A DNA stretch of 42,565 bases, taken from positions 1 through 42,565 of the forward strand of contig CANNIZ010000039.1 of the NCBI GenBank assembly GCA_947505245.1, given 5' to 3'. The position numbers were made by a program, and so were the translations under genes. This document shows, piece by piece, positions 18,857 to 26,671 of the stretch (positions within the stretch are counted from its first letter, which is position 1; each line of letters starts with the position of its first letter). Under the pieces are notes generated by a model. It was not told the origin of the DNA. It did not search any database and saw only the letters and a list, made by a program, of their open reading frames with translations. The DNA comes from Pseudomonadota bacterium. Its GTDB lineage: Bacteria > Myxococcota_A > UBA796 > GCA-2862545.

Positions 18857-19888
18857 ATGAAGCGGGCACTTGTTACCGGCGTCACAGGACAGGACGGCGC
18901 CTACCTGACGCGCTTGCTGCTCGCGAAGGGCTACGAGGTGTACGGGGCCTACCGCCACAGCGCGTCCGGGTCCTTCTGGCGGCTCCATGAGCTCGGCGTG
19001 CTCGACGACGTGAAGCTCGAGGTGCTCGACCTGCTCGAGTTCACCAACATTCTCCGCCTGTGCCAGAAGGTGAAACCCGACGAGATCTACAACCTCGCCG
19101 CGCAGAGCTTTGTCAGCCACTCGTTCGAGCAGCCCGTGTTCACCGGGGACGTCAACGGCCTGGGTGTGAGCCGACTGCTCGAAGCGGTGCGCCATGTCTG
19201 CCCGGAGGCGCGGTTCTACCAGGCGTCGACGTCCGAGATGTTCGGAAAGGTAAGGGAGACGCCCCAGAACGAGGACACGCCGTTCCATCCTCGTAGCCCG
19301 TACGGCGTCTCAAAATTGTACGCACACTGGGCGACGGTGAACGCGCGCGAATCGTGGGGACTCCATGCCACGAGCGGCATCCTGTTCAACCACGAGTCGC
19401 CGCTGCGGGGGCTCCAGTTCGTCACCCGGAAGATCACGTCCACGCTCGCGCGTATCGCGCTCGGCGAGCCCGTCCTCCTCGAGCTCGGCAACGTCGACGC
19501 TCAGCGAGACTGGGGGTTCGCAGGTGACTTCGTCGAGGGCATGTGGCGCATGCTGCAGCAGCCGCAAGGCGGCACGTACGTGCTCGCCACCGGTGTGACC
19601 CACTCCGTGCGGAACTTCGTCGAGACCGCCGCCGCCGCCCTCGACCTGCCGCTCGTGTGGGACGGCGAGGGTGTATCGACCACGGCTCGCCACGCGAAGA
19701 CGGGGCGCACCGTGCTCACGATCGGCGCGCAGCTCTACAGGCCCGCCGAGGTCGATCACCTGCTTGGTGACGCGCGCCGCGCGGCCGACGTCCTCGGCTG
19801 GCGCCCGACCGTTGACTTCCCCGAGCTGGTCACGCAGCTGGTTCGGGCGGACTTCGACCGCGCGAAGCAGGGGCGGATCCTCAACTGA
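18857..19888 (+). CDS. gmd: GDP-mannose 4,6-dehydratase
   Basis: 343 residues. Converts GDP-D-mannose to GDP-4-keto-6-deoxy-mannose, the precursor of GDP-fucose, GDP-rhamnose and related sugars for surface polysaccharide. The Rossmann motif TGVTGQDGAYL (residues 7-17), the catalytic set Thr125/Glu127 in STSEMFGK, Tyr149 and Lys153 in YGVSK, and the family segment NHESPLRG are all intact. Length matches the family. It is the only sugar-nucleotide gene in the window, separated from the transporter operon by a probable promoter and followed by a terminator belonging to the opposite-strand tRNA. Confidence 0.95.
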   Translation: MKRALVTGVTGQDGAYLTRLLLAKGYEVYGAYRHSASGSFWRLHELGVLDDVKLEVLDLLEFTNILRLCQKVKPDEIYNLAAQSFVSHSFEQPVFTGDVNGLGVSRLLEAVRHVCPEARFYQASTSEMFGKVRETPQNEDTPFHPRSPYGVSKLYAHWATVNARESWGLHATSGILFNHESPLRGLQFVTRKITSTLARIALGEPVLLELGNVDAQRDWGFAGDFVEGMWRMLQQPQGGTYVLATGVTHSVRNFVETAAAALDLPLVWDGEGVSTTARHAKTGRTVLTIGAQLYRPAEVDHLLGDARRAADVLGWRPTVDFPELVTQLVRADFDRAKQGRILN

Positions 19889-19891
19889 ACG

Positions 19892-19920
19892 AAAAAACCC
19901 GCCATCCAGTGGACGGCGGG
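19892..19920 (-). terminator. Rho-independent terminator of the tRNA-Val transcript
   Basis: Read on the minus strand, CCCGCCGTCC pairs with GGATGGCGGG (10 bp, one G-T pair, three-base loop ACT) and is followed by six T. It lies 12 bases beyond the tRNA 3' end. On the plus strand it follows the gmd stop but has only an A-run before the stem, so it is oriented for the tRNA. Confidence 0.85.
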
Positions 19921-19932
19921 CCTTCGGTATTC

Positions 19933-20007
19933 TGGTGGGCGATACTGGATTTGAACCAGTGACTTCCACCGTGTGAAGGTGGCACTCTCCCACTGAGTTA
20001 ATCGCCC
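19933..20007 (-). tRNA. tRNA-Val, anticodon CAC
   Basis: 75 bases including an encoded CCA. The 7-bp acceptor stem is GGGCGAT/ATCGCCC with discriminator A. The D-arm stem is ACTC/GAGT. The anticodon stem is CCACC/GGTGG with loop TTCACAC giving anticodon CAC (decodes GUG). The variable loop is AAGTC and the T-arm ACTGG-TTTGAAT-CCAGT. It stands alone with its own promoter and terminator, convergent to gmd. Confidence 0.97.
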
Positions 20008-20023
20008 GGGAGTGACGAAGCGG

Positions 20024-20051
20024 CCTTATCGAACCGGCCCGGAGCCGTCAA
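20024..20051 (-). promoter_or_regulatory. Putative sigma-70 type promoter of tRNA-Val
   Basis: On the minus strand, TTGACG (complement of 20046-20051) and ATAAGG (complement of 20024-20029) are 16 bases apart, with the tRNA 5' end 17 bases beyond the second box. The -35 match is good and the -10 moderate. It overlaps the putative start region of the divergent gene at 20076. Confidence 0.45.
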
Positions 20052-20060
20052 GCGATGTGT

Positions 20061-20066
20061 TAGGCT
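20061..20066 (+). promoter_or_regulatory. Putative -10 element TAGGCT upstream of the SPFH operon
   Basis: The same TGTTAGGCTGC string as before gmd. TAGGCT ends nine bases before the ATG at 20076 and there is no Shine-Dalgarno. It fits a near-leaderless transcript start. No -35 box is evident. Confidence 0.35.
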
Positions 20067-20075
20067 GCGCGCGTC

Positions 20076-20669
20076 ATGGTACCGAACGACTATCGCCTCG
20101 AGCACGTCAGTCTGCGGTTGATCGACCGACTCGAAGGTGCGCGTCGGAGCTTTGGCGCCGAGCGCGCCCCCGCCGAGTTCCGCCGGATCGCCGACGAGAT
20201 GCTCCTGGCAGCAACCACCGAGTACAAGTCGGTCGCGCTGGAAGATCCGGTCGCGCAGGCCGAGTTCCTTCGCCGTGAGCTGATCGACACCTTCCTTCCA
20301 CGCTACACGAGCGTCGCCATCGACATGACATCCCGCGAGGCGCGCGGCTACGGCCTGGGCCTCCTCGCGGATCCAGCGGGTCGCGTGTTCCTCGCGCTCG
20401 TCGCGGCGGCCGTCGCGTTCGCGGAGTTTCGCGTCGGGGGCGCTCGGCTCGGCATCACCGGCGTCGCGCTGTTCGGCGTGCTCCCGTTCGTGCCCGACAT
20501 CGTCGCGTACGTCACGCGCCGTCGGCATGAGTCCAACCTGCAGGCCATCGTCAACGACATGACCCGAATCCAGAACCAACGCGACGCCTACGCCACACCC
20601 ACGGCCCTCGCGAGCGAGCCCCTGGCCTCGTCGCAAGCCCGCCCCCATGCCAGCAAGGAGAGCCAATGA
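20076..20669 (+). CDS. Small membrane protein of unknown function, first gene of the SPFH operon
   Basis: 197 residues. The first 95 are soluble and helical (SLRLIDRLEGARRSFGAERA). Two hydrophobic segments (about 103-118 and 124-146, ALVAAAVAFAEF and ITGVALFGVLPFVPDIVAYV) form a probable hairpin in the membrane. The C-terminal 45 residues are polar and Ala-rich. No recognised family. Its stop overlaps the start of the first SPFH gene (ATGA), so it is probably part of that complex. Confidence 0.75.
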   Translation: MVPNDYRLEHVSLRLIDRLEGARRSFGAERAPAEFRRIADEMLLAATTEYKSVALEDPVAQAEFLRRELIDTFLPRYTSVAIDMTSREARGYGLGLLADPAGRVFLALVAAAVAFAEFRVGGARLGITGVALFGVLPFVPDIVAYVTRRRHESNLQAIVNDMTRIQNQRDAYATPTALASEPLASSQARPHASKESQ

Positions 20670-21712
20670 GCGAAGCCCCGCGCGTCCGTCTGCAGCGGTC
20701 GGTCGTAGGACTCGGCACCCTCGCCGCCGTCGGCGCCGTACTGTTCATCGGCGCCTCCGCGTATTTCTCGATGACGCGGTACATCGCGCCCGACGAGTTC
20801 GCGATCCGCCAGGTGAACTTCGGCCCCGGCAAGGGCGTCCAGAACACGATCATCGGCCCCGGGCTGCAGGTCGTCATCCCCGGCTACGAGCGCCTGCACG
20901 TGTTCCCGCGCGATCTGCAGGTGCTCGACCTGAACACGAACGACGAGTCCGTATCGCACGGCGACATCGACGAGGACTACACCCGCGTCGACGCGATCCG
21001 CATCCAGACGTCCGACGGGTTTCAGGTCACCGTCGACGTCACCGTGATGTACCGCGTGACCGACCCGTACCTCGTCCTCACCAGGGTCGGTCCTGGCAAG
21101 CTGTACGAAGACAGCGTGGTGCGCAAATTCGCCGACCAGTTCCTGCGCAAGTCGTTCGGCCCGCTCGCGGCGGAGGACTTCTACGTCGACTGGAAGCGGA
21201 TGGAGGCCGAGAAGGTCGCGCGGGACGACCTTACGAAGGAGCTCGCGACCTGGGGCCTGACGGTGTGGGGCGTCGTCGTGCGCGACTACGCCTACGACGA
21301 GCGCTTCCAGCACCAGATCGAGGCCCGAAAGATCGCCGACCAGCGCACGTACAAGAACCAGGCCGAGACGCTCCGCGAGCAGCGCCTGCAGGAGAAGAAC
21401 ACCAAGGTGGCCAACATGCAGCGACAGGTCGAACAGCTGCGCGGCGAGGGCGATCTCGCGGTGCGGCGCCTCAAGGCCGACGCGGATCTCTACCACCGCG
21501 AGCAAGTGGCCATGGGCTCCCGCGCGGTCGCGTTGGCCCAGGCCGACAGCGCGCGGATGGAGCGCGACGCCCTCGAGTCCGCCGGCGCCTCCAACATCGT
21601 CGGCCTCGAGATGGCCGAGGCGCTGCGCGGGACGCAGGTGATCGTGATCTCCACGACCGGCCCCGGCGCGACGAACCCGCTCGAGCTCGACAAGCTCGTA
21701 GGGGGGTGGTGA
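20666..21712 (+). CDS. SPFH/band-7 (prohibitin/stomatin-like) membrane protein A
   Basis: 348 residues. An uncleaved N-terminal transmembrane helix (about 12-34, VVGLGTLAAVGAVLFIGASA) is followed by an SPFH domain (about 40-235; FAIRQVNFGPGKG, GPGLQVVIPGYERLHVFPRD, VTVDVTVMYRVTDPYLVL, LTVWGVVVRDYAYDE) and a charged coiled coil (about 235-320). SPFH proteins assemble into large membrane-associated rings and organise proteases or lipid domains. The typical NfeD or FtsH partners are not present here. A strong AAGGAG precedes the start. The stop overlaps the next ATG by one base. Confidence 0.9.
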   Translation: MSEAPRVRLQRSVVGLGTLAAVGAVLFIGASAYFSMTRYIAPDEFAIRQVNFGPGKGVQNTIIGPGLQVVIPGYERLHVFPRDLQVLDLNTNDESVSHGDIDEDYTRVDAIRIQTSDGFQVTVDVTVMYRVTDPYLVLTRVGPGKLYEDSVVRKFADQFLRKSFGPLAAEDFYVDWKRMEAEKVARDDLTKELATWGLTVWGVVVRDYAYDERFQHQIEARKIADQRTYKNQAETLREQRLQEKNTKVANMQRQVEQLRGEGDLAVRRLKADADLYHREQVAMGSRAVALAQADSARMERDALESAGASNIVGLEMAEALRGTQVIVISTTGPGATNPLELDKLVGGW

Positions 21713-22686
21713 TGTTTTCCGTCATCTTCCTCAGCGCGCTCCTCGGCTGCACGGCGACCACCGAATCCACCGAGGTCGGCGTGCGAACGCAGCTCGTCGG
21801 CCCCTCACGCGGCGTCGAGCCCGAATACTACCCGCCCGGCGGCACGTACTTCTTCCTGCGCGCGCTCTCGGACTTCAAGACGTTCGACGTGGGCGTGCAG
21901 AACCTCGCGATGCTGCGCGAGAACGGCGACGCTCTGCGGTTCAAGACCGTCGATGGCAACGACGTGTGGGTGGACGCCACCATCGCGTGGAGCCTCGACC
22001 CGAAGCAGGCGCCGTACATGATGCAGTTCGTGGGCGGCTCGACGCAGGAGGTCCAGGACAAGATCGTGCGCCCGGTCGCGCGGTCCATGGTCCGCGACGT
22101 GCTCAACCGGCTCACGTCCGAGGAGTACTACTCGTCGGATCGCCGGTTCATCGCCGCCGAAGAGGCGCGCACCCAGCTCGCCGCCGTGCTCGGCAACGAG
22201 GGCATCCTGATCAACCAGGTCCTCCTCGGCGAGCACAAGTTCAACGAAGAATACGAGCAGCTCATCCGCGACAAGAAGGTCGCTGAGCAGGAAGCCGAGC
22301 GGCTCGTGAGCGAGACCGAGTCCGAGGTCGAGTCCAAGCGGCGCGAGCTCGAGCAGCTCAGCGGCGAGATCGACCAGTCCAAGGCGCTCACCACCGGCGA
22401 CTCCGAGAAGCGCAAGCGCGACGCCGACGCGATCCGGTACGAGAACGAGCAGGACGCCGTCGCGATCAAGCTCGAGGCAAAGGCAAAATCGGACGGTCTG
22501 CGCGAGCGAGCGGCCGCGATGTCAGGTGCCGGCGGAAAGAGCATGGTCAAGCTCAAGGTCGCCGACGCGCTCAAGGGCAAGAAGATCATCTTCATCCCCG
22601 CGGGCGGCGGCATGGATCTTCGCGCCACCGACATGAACGCGTTCCTCGGGGCCTACGGCGTCGGGAAGATGGTGCCCACGCCGTGA
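21712..22686 (+). CDS. SPFH/band-7 membrane-associated protein B, possible lipoprotein
   Basis: 324 residues from the ATG at 21712 (six-G ribosome binding site, five bases upstream). A longer in-frame stretch upstream is inside the previous gene. The N-terminus MFSVIFLSALLGC looks like a very short lipoprotein signal with Cys12, though it has no positive charge. An SPFH domain follows (about 15-180; EVGVRTQLVGPSRGVEPEYY, VDATIAWSLDPKQAPYMMQF, ILINQVLLGEHKFNEEYEQL), then a long Glu/Lys coiled coil (about 185-270) and a Gly-rich C-terminus (AMSGAGGKSMVKLKVADALK). It is clearly different from protein A, so the two probably form a hetero-oligomer like HflK/HflC. Confidence 0.87.
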   Translation: MFSVIFLSALLGCTATTESTEVGVRTQLVGPSRGVEPEYYPPGGTYFFLRALSDFKTFDVGVQNLAMLRENGDALRFKTVDGNDVWVDATIAWSLDPKQAPYMMQFVGGSTQEVQDKIVRPVARSMVRDVLNRLTSEEYYSSDRRFIAAEEARTQLAAVLGNEGILINQVLLGEHKFNEEYEQLIRDKKVAEQEAERLVSETESEVESKRRELEQLSGEIDQSKALTTGDSEKRKRDADAIRYENEQDAVAIKLEAKAKSDGLRERAAAMSGAGGKSMVKLKVADALKGKKIIFIPAGGGMDLRATDMNAFLGAYGVGKMVPTP

Positions 22687-23135
22687 GCGCGTGGAGCGAC
22701 GCCAACCGCAGAATCGTGCTCGGAATCGCCGGTGGCGCCCTGCTCGCGCTCATGCTCGGGAGCGCTGTCTACGTCGAGCTCGTCCCGCAGGAGTGGGGCG
22801 CCGTCATCGCCGACCCGGCCGCGTGGGACGGCAAAGAGGTCCTGGTCTCGCTGTACACGGTCGAGGCGATCGAAGGCCCCGATCGGTACGTGCTCCGCCA
22901 CGGCGTGTGGACCGTCCAGGTCGACGGCCCCTCGGCCGATCTGCGCGTCGGCGTCGACCTGTCCGTCCGCGGCCTGTTCCGCGCGTCGGACGGCGCACTC
23001 GTGGAGACGTGGCGCGAGCTCGCGCCGGGTCGACAGGGAAAGCGCATCCTCGGCCTCGGCTCCATCGTCGTGCTCGGCGCCCTGTGGCCGTCCCTGTTCC
23101 GGCGAAAGCAGGGGTTCCTGGTGAGCCGTGCCTGA
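22683..23135 (+). CDS. Two-pass membrane protein with small OB-like domain
   Basis: 150 residues from GTG 22683, which overlaps the previous stop as GTGA. A transmembrane helix (about 11-31) is followed by a beta-rich domain of about 75 residues (WDGKEVLVSLYTVEAI, YVLRHGVWTVQVDG, VGVDLSVRGLFR) that resembles an OB fold, then a second helix (about 120-138). The topology places the domain outside the cytosol. The family is not recognised. It belongs to the SPFH operon and overlaps the next gene by eight bases. Confidence 0.75.
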   Translation: MSAWSDANRRIVLGIAGGALLALMLGSAVYVELVPQEWGAVIADPAAWDGKEVLVSLYTVEAIEGPDRYVLRHGVWTVQVDGPSADLRVGVDLSVRGLFRASDGALVETWRELAPGRQGKRILGLGSIVVLGALWPSLFRRKQGFLVSRA

Positions 23136-23628
23136 TCCCCTGTTCCACCTTTCCACGGCGCTGCTCCCGGGTGCGCTGTTCGGTCCTCGCCATACCGGCG
23201 CCTTCGTACTCGGCACGCTCCTCCCCGACCTCGGCTCGCGCTTACCGGGCCTCGCCCTCGAACGCGTCGTCGCGCTCGGCGTCCCGATCCCCGAGTTCGT
23301 GTTCACCCCGTGGAGCGTGCTCCACGTGCCGCTCGGGGCCGGGCTGGGCGCCGTGGTCCTCGCGTATGTGTTCCACGAGACGGAGCGGCGCGCCGCGGCC
23401 ACCTGGCTCATCGCCGGCGTGGCGCTCCACCTCGGCCTCGACACCTTGCAGTTCCACCACAACGGCGGCTACCCGCTGCTTTATCCGTGTTCGATGGAGC
23501 TGTACCAGATCGGCATCTTCGGCTCGGAAGCCACCGTGCCGTGGTCCGCGCCGGTCGCGCTGGTCAGCGTGATCGCGTGGGCCGTTCGCGTACGAAACCT
23601 GCCAAAGCCAGCGGACGTTCCGGACTAA
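23128..23628 (+). CDS. YdjM/DUF457-like integral membrane metal-dependent hydrolase
   Basis: 166 residues from GTG 23128. The order of motifs resembles the YdjM (LexA-binding inner membrane hydrolase-like) family: PLFHLSTALLPG at the N-terminus, GTLLPDLGSRLPG, SVLHVPLGAGLGA, and HLGLDTLQFHHNGGYPLLYP. The His/Asp residues in these motifs are the probable metal ligands. Several transmembrane helices are present. It is the last gene of the SPFH operon. Its stop codon region overlaps the stop of the convergent gene by four bases. The enzymatic activity of this family is not established. Confidence 0.75.
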   Translation: MPDPLFHLSTALLPGALFGPRHTGAFVLGTLLPDLGSRLPGLALERVVALGVPIPEFVFTPWSVLHVPLGAGLGAVVLAYVFHETERRAAATWLIAGVALHLGLDTLQFHHNGGYPLLYPCSMELYQIGIFGSEATVPWSAPVALVSVIAWAVRVRNLPKPADVPD

Positions 23629-24272
23629 TCCAGGCCGCAGGCAGACCGGCTCGCTGCGCTCACACAAAGCTCTTCGGCCTCGCGCATGTCCTTCCCGGCG
23701 GACCGCGAAAAGTCGAGCCACTCACGGGCGTACGTCTTGGCCTTGGCGCGGAGATCGTCCTTCTCGGGCGAGTTCTTCTGTTCGGCAGACTTCCAGCCTT
23801 CATACGCGGCGTACGTGCGGGCGCGCTGGAGCTGGTACGTGCGGGCGACGAGCACGTCGCCGCTCCACTCGGTGCGCCGCTCCATCGCGACGTCCACCCA
23901 CTTGATCACCTCTTCGTAGTCGGGCTGGGGCCGATTGAAGAGGTAGAACGCGTACAGGTACGCGATGTTCGGGTCCGAACGCTCGACCTCGTCGAGGTGA
24001 CGCTGGACAAGCTTTGCCCAGGTCTTTGTGTCGTACGCATACGCGTTGACGAGCAGGACGCGAGAGATCTTTCCCTTCGTCGTCTGCAGGGTGGCCGCCT
24101 GGTAGCTCGTTTCGAGGCAGCCCTTGGTGGCTTCGTCCAGCGCGCCGCGGCTGGCGGCGGCTTCAAGCTCGACGAGGCGCGCGGGCTCCGAAGAGTAGTC
24201 AACACACGCGGCCTGCGCGGGCGCAGCGACGAGTCCGAGCAAAAGCGGCAGCGCAAACAACGGACCCCTCAT
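23625..24272 (-). CDS. Secreted helical-repeat (TPR-like) protein
   Basis: 215 residues from the ATG at 24272, chosen because GGAGG lies nine bases upstream and the signal peptide MRGPLFALPLLLGLVAAPAQA follows at once. An upstream start at 24314 would put 14 polar residues before it. The mature protein is entirely helical with TPR-like spacing (YLYAFYLFNRPQPDYEEVIK, ARTYQLQRARTYAAYEGW) and has four cysteines: one just after the signal peptide, one in KGCLETSY and two near the C-terminus (LCVSAASRSAC). No specific family is recognised. It is the downstream member of a minus-strand run after ybiT. Confidence 0.75.
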   Translation of the reverse strand: MRGPLFALPLLLGLVAAPAQAACVDYSSEPARLVELEAAASRGALDEATKGCLETSYQAATLQTTKGKISRVLLVNAYAYDTKTWAKLVQRHLDEVERSDPNIAYLYAFYLFNRPQPDYEEVIKWVDVAMERRTEWSGDVLVARTYQLQRARTYAAYEGWKSAEQKNSPEKDDLRAKAKTYAREWLDFSRSAGKDMREAEELCVSAASRSACGLD

Positions 24273-24317
24273 CGGGCGACCTCCGGCCAAGCGTTGCGGG
24301 AGCATACCAGCCAAACG

Positions 24318-24971
24318 TCAACCATGCAGCCCCCCGGCATGTTCCTTCGCGGCTTCCAACAGCACTCGGGCGCGCTCGGCATCGGGGTGAGCGGCGTCCC
24401 CGGCGAGGGCAAACGTCGGAAAACGCAGCAACAGTTCCTCGGCCGCCGCGGGCCCCCGCGGGTCCGCGCGCTGGCAGAGCCACACGGCGCGGTACCAGGC
24501 GAGCATGGGGTCTGACCACGAGGCGCACAGCGGATCGAGCACGGCGAGCACGCTCTGGAGGCCCGGTTCGTTGGCGGGCAACCGCTCGAACAACCGCGCG
24601 AACGCCGGCACGAGCGCCTCTGGATCGACCGCTGTGGCGGGGGCGTCCAGCCACTCGAGCGCCCAGGTCAGGTACGGCACGTCGGGCCGCGCCGCGGCGA
24701 TCTGCAGCAGCAGGTGTACGGCCTCGGTGTGCCGCCCATCGCGCGCCAGCGCCCGCGCGTGCAACGCGACCTCGCCGAACCACGGCCGCTCGCCCGGCGA
24801 CGTTGCGGCGATCGGATCCGGGAGCCGCTCGAACAGCTCATCGCAAAGCTCGAGGAACCGCGGCCGGAGCGGATCCGCCGACAGCGCGCCGGCGAGGTGG
24901 TGCAACGCCGTGCCGAGCTCTCCGGCGTCGATCGCGTCCTGCGCGCGGTTGGCCTCCTCGTCGGGGGTCAT
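24318..24971 (-). CDS. TPR-like cytoplasmic protein coupled to ybiT
   Basis: 217 residues from the ATG at 24971, which overlaps the ybiT stop (ATGA). The protein is all-helical with paired-helix repeats (AQDAIDAGELGTALHHLAGA, ALARDGRHTEAVHLLLQIAA), no signal peptide and many Trp/Pro residues between helices. The tetratricopeptide reading is from composition and spacing, not from a strict consensus. The overlap suggests a role linked to the ABC-F protein, but this is inference. Confidence 0.75.
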   Translation of the reverse strand: MTPDEEANRAQDAIDAGELGTALHHLAGALSADPLRPRFLELCDELFERLPDPIAATSPGERPWFGEVALHARALARDGRHTEAVHLLLQIAAARPDVPYLTWALEWLDAPATAVDPEALVPAFARLFERLPANEPGLQSVLAVLDPLCASWSDPMLAWYRAVWLCQRADPRGPAAAEELLLRFPTFALAGDAAHPDAERARVLLEAAKEHAGGLHG

Positions 24972-26560
24972 GACGCTTTTTTCGCCTGCTTGTGCTGCCA
25001 GTCGAGGAACTCGTCGATGTTGCCGGCGTAGTCGATGAACTGGTTCTCGCCGATGTAGGCCCAAACGCGGTTCGCCGCCGACGCGAGATCGCGATCGTGG
25101 GTGACGTAGATCAACGTTCCCTCGTACGCTTCGAGCGCCTCGCGGAGCGCGGAGATGCTCTCGAGATCGAGGTGGGCGGTTGGCTCGTCGAGCAGCAGGA
25201 CGTTGTGCTCGAGCAGCATCAGCCGGCACATGACGAGGCGCGCGCACTCCCCGCCCGACAGGGTCGCCGTGGGCTTCGCGCCGTCTGCGCCAGAGAACAA
25301 CATGCGTCCGAGGATGCCGCGCACGTGCTCCTGGCCCACGACCGGACGGTGCTGGAACAGCCAGTCGAACGCGGTGCGGCCGGGCTCCACTTCGTGACGG
25401 TGCTCCTGGCGGAAGAAGCCCACGCTCGTCTCGTGGCCCCACTGGATCACGCCCGAATCGGGCTTGACGTCCCCCGCGAGGGTCTTGAGCATCGTGGTCT
25501 TGCCGATGCCGTTGCGGCCGATCACGACGATCTTGTCCCCGCGCTGAACGAGCGTGCTGAAGTTCGTGTAGATCGGGCGCTCGTAGGCCTTGGTGATGCC
25601 CTTCACGGTCAAGACGTCTTTGCCGCTCTTGTTCGTGACGTTGAACCGGATGAACGGCCGCGCGATGTTCGAGCGCTTGACCTCTTCGGGCTTGAGCCGC
25701 TCGATCTGCTTGGCGCGCGACCGCGTCTGGGACGCGCGCGTGCCCGCCGCGAACCTCGAGATGAACTCGCTCAGCTGCGCGATCTTCTTCTCTTTCGCCG
25801 CCGAGTCCTTGTCCATCTTGCCGCGGATCTGCGACTTCATCCGCACCATCTCGTCGTAGTTGCCCGGGTACGTGATCACCGTCTCGTAGTCGATGTCCGC
25901 GATGTCCGTGCACACGGCGTTCAGGAACCGGCGATCATGCGAGATCAGCACGAGGACGCCGTCGTACGCGAGCAGGAACTCCTCGAGCCACTCGATCGAC
26001 TCCATGTCCAAGTGGTTGGTGGGCTCGTCGAGCAGCAGCGCGTCCGGCTTGCCGAACAGGGACTGTGCGACGAGCGCCTTCACCTTGAGCCCACCCTGGA
26101 GCATCGACATCTTCAAACCCTGCAGCTCCTGCGGCACGCCAAGGCCAGCGAGCAGGGTCGCAGCTTCCGATTCGGCCGAGTAGCCGTCTTCCTCACCGAC
26201 CACGCACTCGAGCTCGCCGAGGGCTTCATTGTCGGCGTCGGTGAACTCGGCTCGCGCGTAGATCTCCTCCTTGGCCGCCATCGCGTCCCACAGGCGCTTG
26301 TTGCCCATGATCACGACGTCGAGCACGCGGAAGTCGTCGAACGTTCCCTGGTCCTGGTGGAGGTACCCGGTGCGCTTCGGCCGGCTGATCGTCCCGGAAT
26401 CCGGCTCTTCGAAGCCGATCAGGATCTTCATGAGCGTCGACTTTCCAGCGCCGTTCGGGCCGGTCAAGCCGTAGTTGTGACCTGGCTTGAACGCGACCTC
26501 GACGCCGTCGAACAAGGTGCGGCCACCATAGCCTTTGGTGACGTTGCTGACGGTAATCAT
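24968..26560 (-). CDS. ybiT: ABC-F family ribosome-associated ATPase YbiT
   Basis: 530 residues, the same length as E. coli YbiT. Start ATG 26560. Two ABC domains: the first with Walker A GPNGAGKST and Walker B ALLLDEPTNHLD but a degenerate signature (MLQGGLKVKALVAQ), as is normal for YbiT; the second with GRNGIGKTT, TLSGGECARLVM and VLLLDEPTAHLD. The P-site tRNA interaction motif linker (about 240-310, FISRFAAGTRASQTRSRAKQ) and segments ITYPGNYDE and NPFIRF-like ARPFIRFNV are diagnostic. ABC-F proteins bind the ribosomal E site and act on stalled translation. It has no membrane domain, so it is not a transporter. Confidence 0.95.
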   Translation of the reverse strand: MITVSNVTKGYGGRTLFDGVEVAFKPGHNYGLTGPNGAGKSTLMKILIGFEEPDSGTISRPKRTGYLHQDQGTFDDFRVLDVVIMGNKRLWDAMAAKEEIYARAEFTDADNEALGELECVVGEEDGYSAESEAATLLAGLGVPQELQGLKMSMLQGGLKVKALVAQSLFGKPDALLLDEPTNHLDMESIEWLEEFLLAYDGVLVLISHDRRFLNAVCTDIADIDYETVITYPGNYDEMVRMKSQIRGKMDKDSAAKEKKIAQLSEFISRFAAGTRASQTRSRAKQIERLKPEEVKRSNIARPFIRFNVTNKSGKDVLTVKGITKAYERPIYTNFSTLVQRGDKIVVIGRNGIGKTTMLKTLAGDVKPDSGVIQWGHETSVGFFRQEHRHEVEPGRTAFDWLFQHRPVVGQEHVRGILGRMLFSGADGAKPTATLSGGECARLVMCRLMLLEHNVLLLDEPTAHLDLESISALREALEAYEGTLIYVTHDRDLASAANRVWAYIGENQFIDYAGNIDEFLDWQHKQAKKAS

Positions 26561-26580
26561 GGGGGGTGGGCCTCCGGCCG

Positions 26581-26597
26581 CGGCAGGTAGCCTGCCG
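26581..26597. promoter_or_regulatory. Perfect hairpin in the ybiT / 26672 divergent gap
   Basis: CGGCAGG (26581-26587) and CCTGCCG (26591-26597) form a perfect 7-bp dyad around TAG, 21 bases upstream of the ybiT start. The 111-base gap must hold both divergent promoters. The dyad could be an operator or a leader hairpin of ybiT. Only the symmetry is certain. Confidence 0.3.
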
Positions 26598-26671
26598 AAC
26601 ACGTCAAAGCTACCCACAGCAGGGACGGCAACAACCGACCGGGCGGTTACCACCAGAGGCCCGGAGGCCCG

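Noticed and set aside
19890..19976. A short plus-strand frame opposite the tRNA (reading GDTGFEPVTSTV)
   Set aside because: This peptide is the well-known false translation of an antisense tRNA T-arm region.
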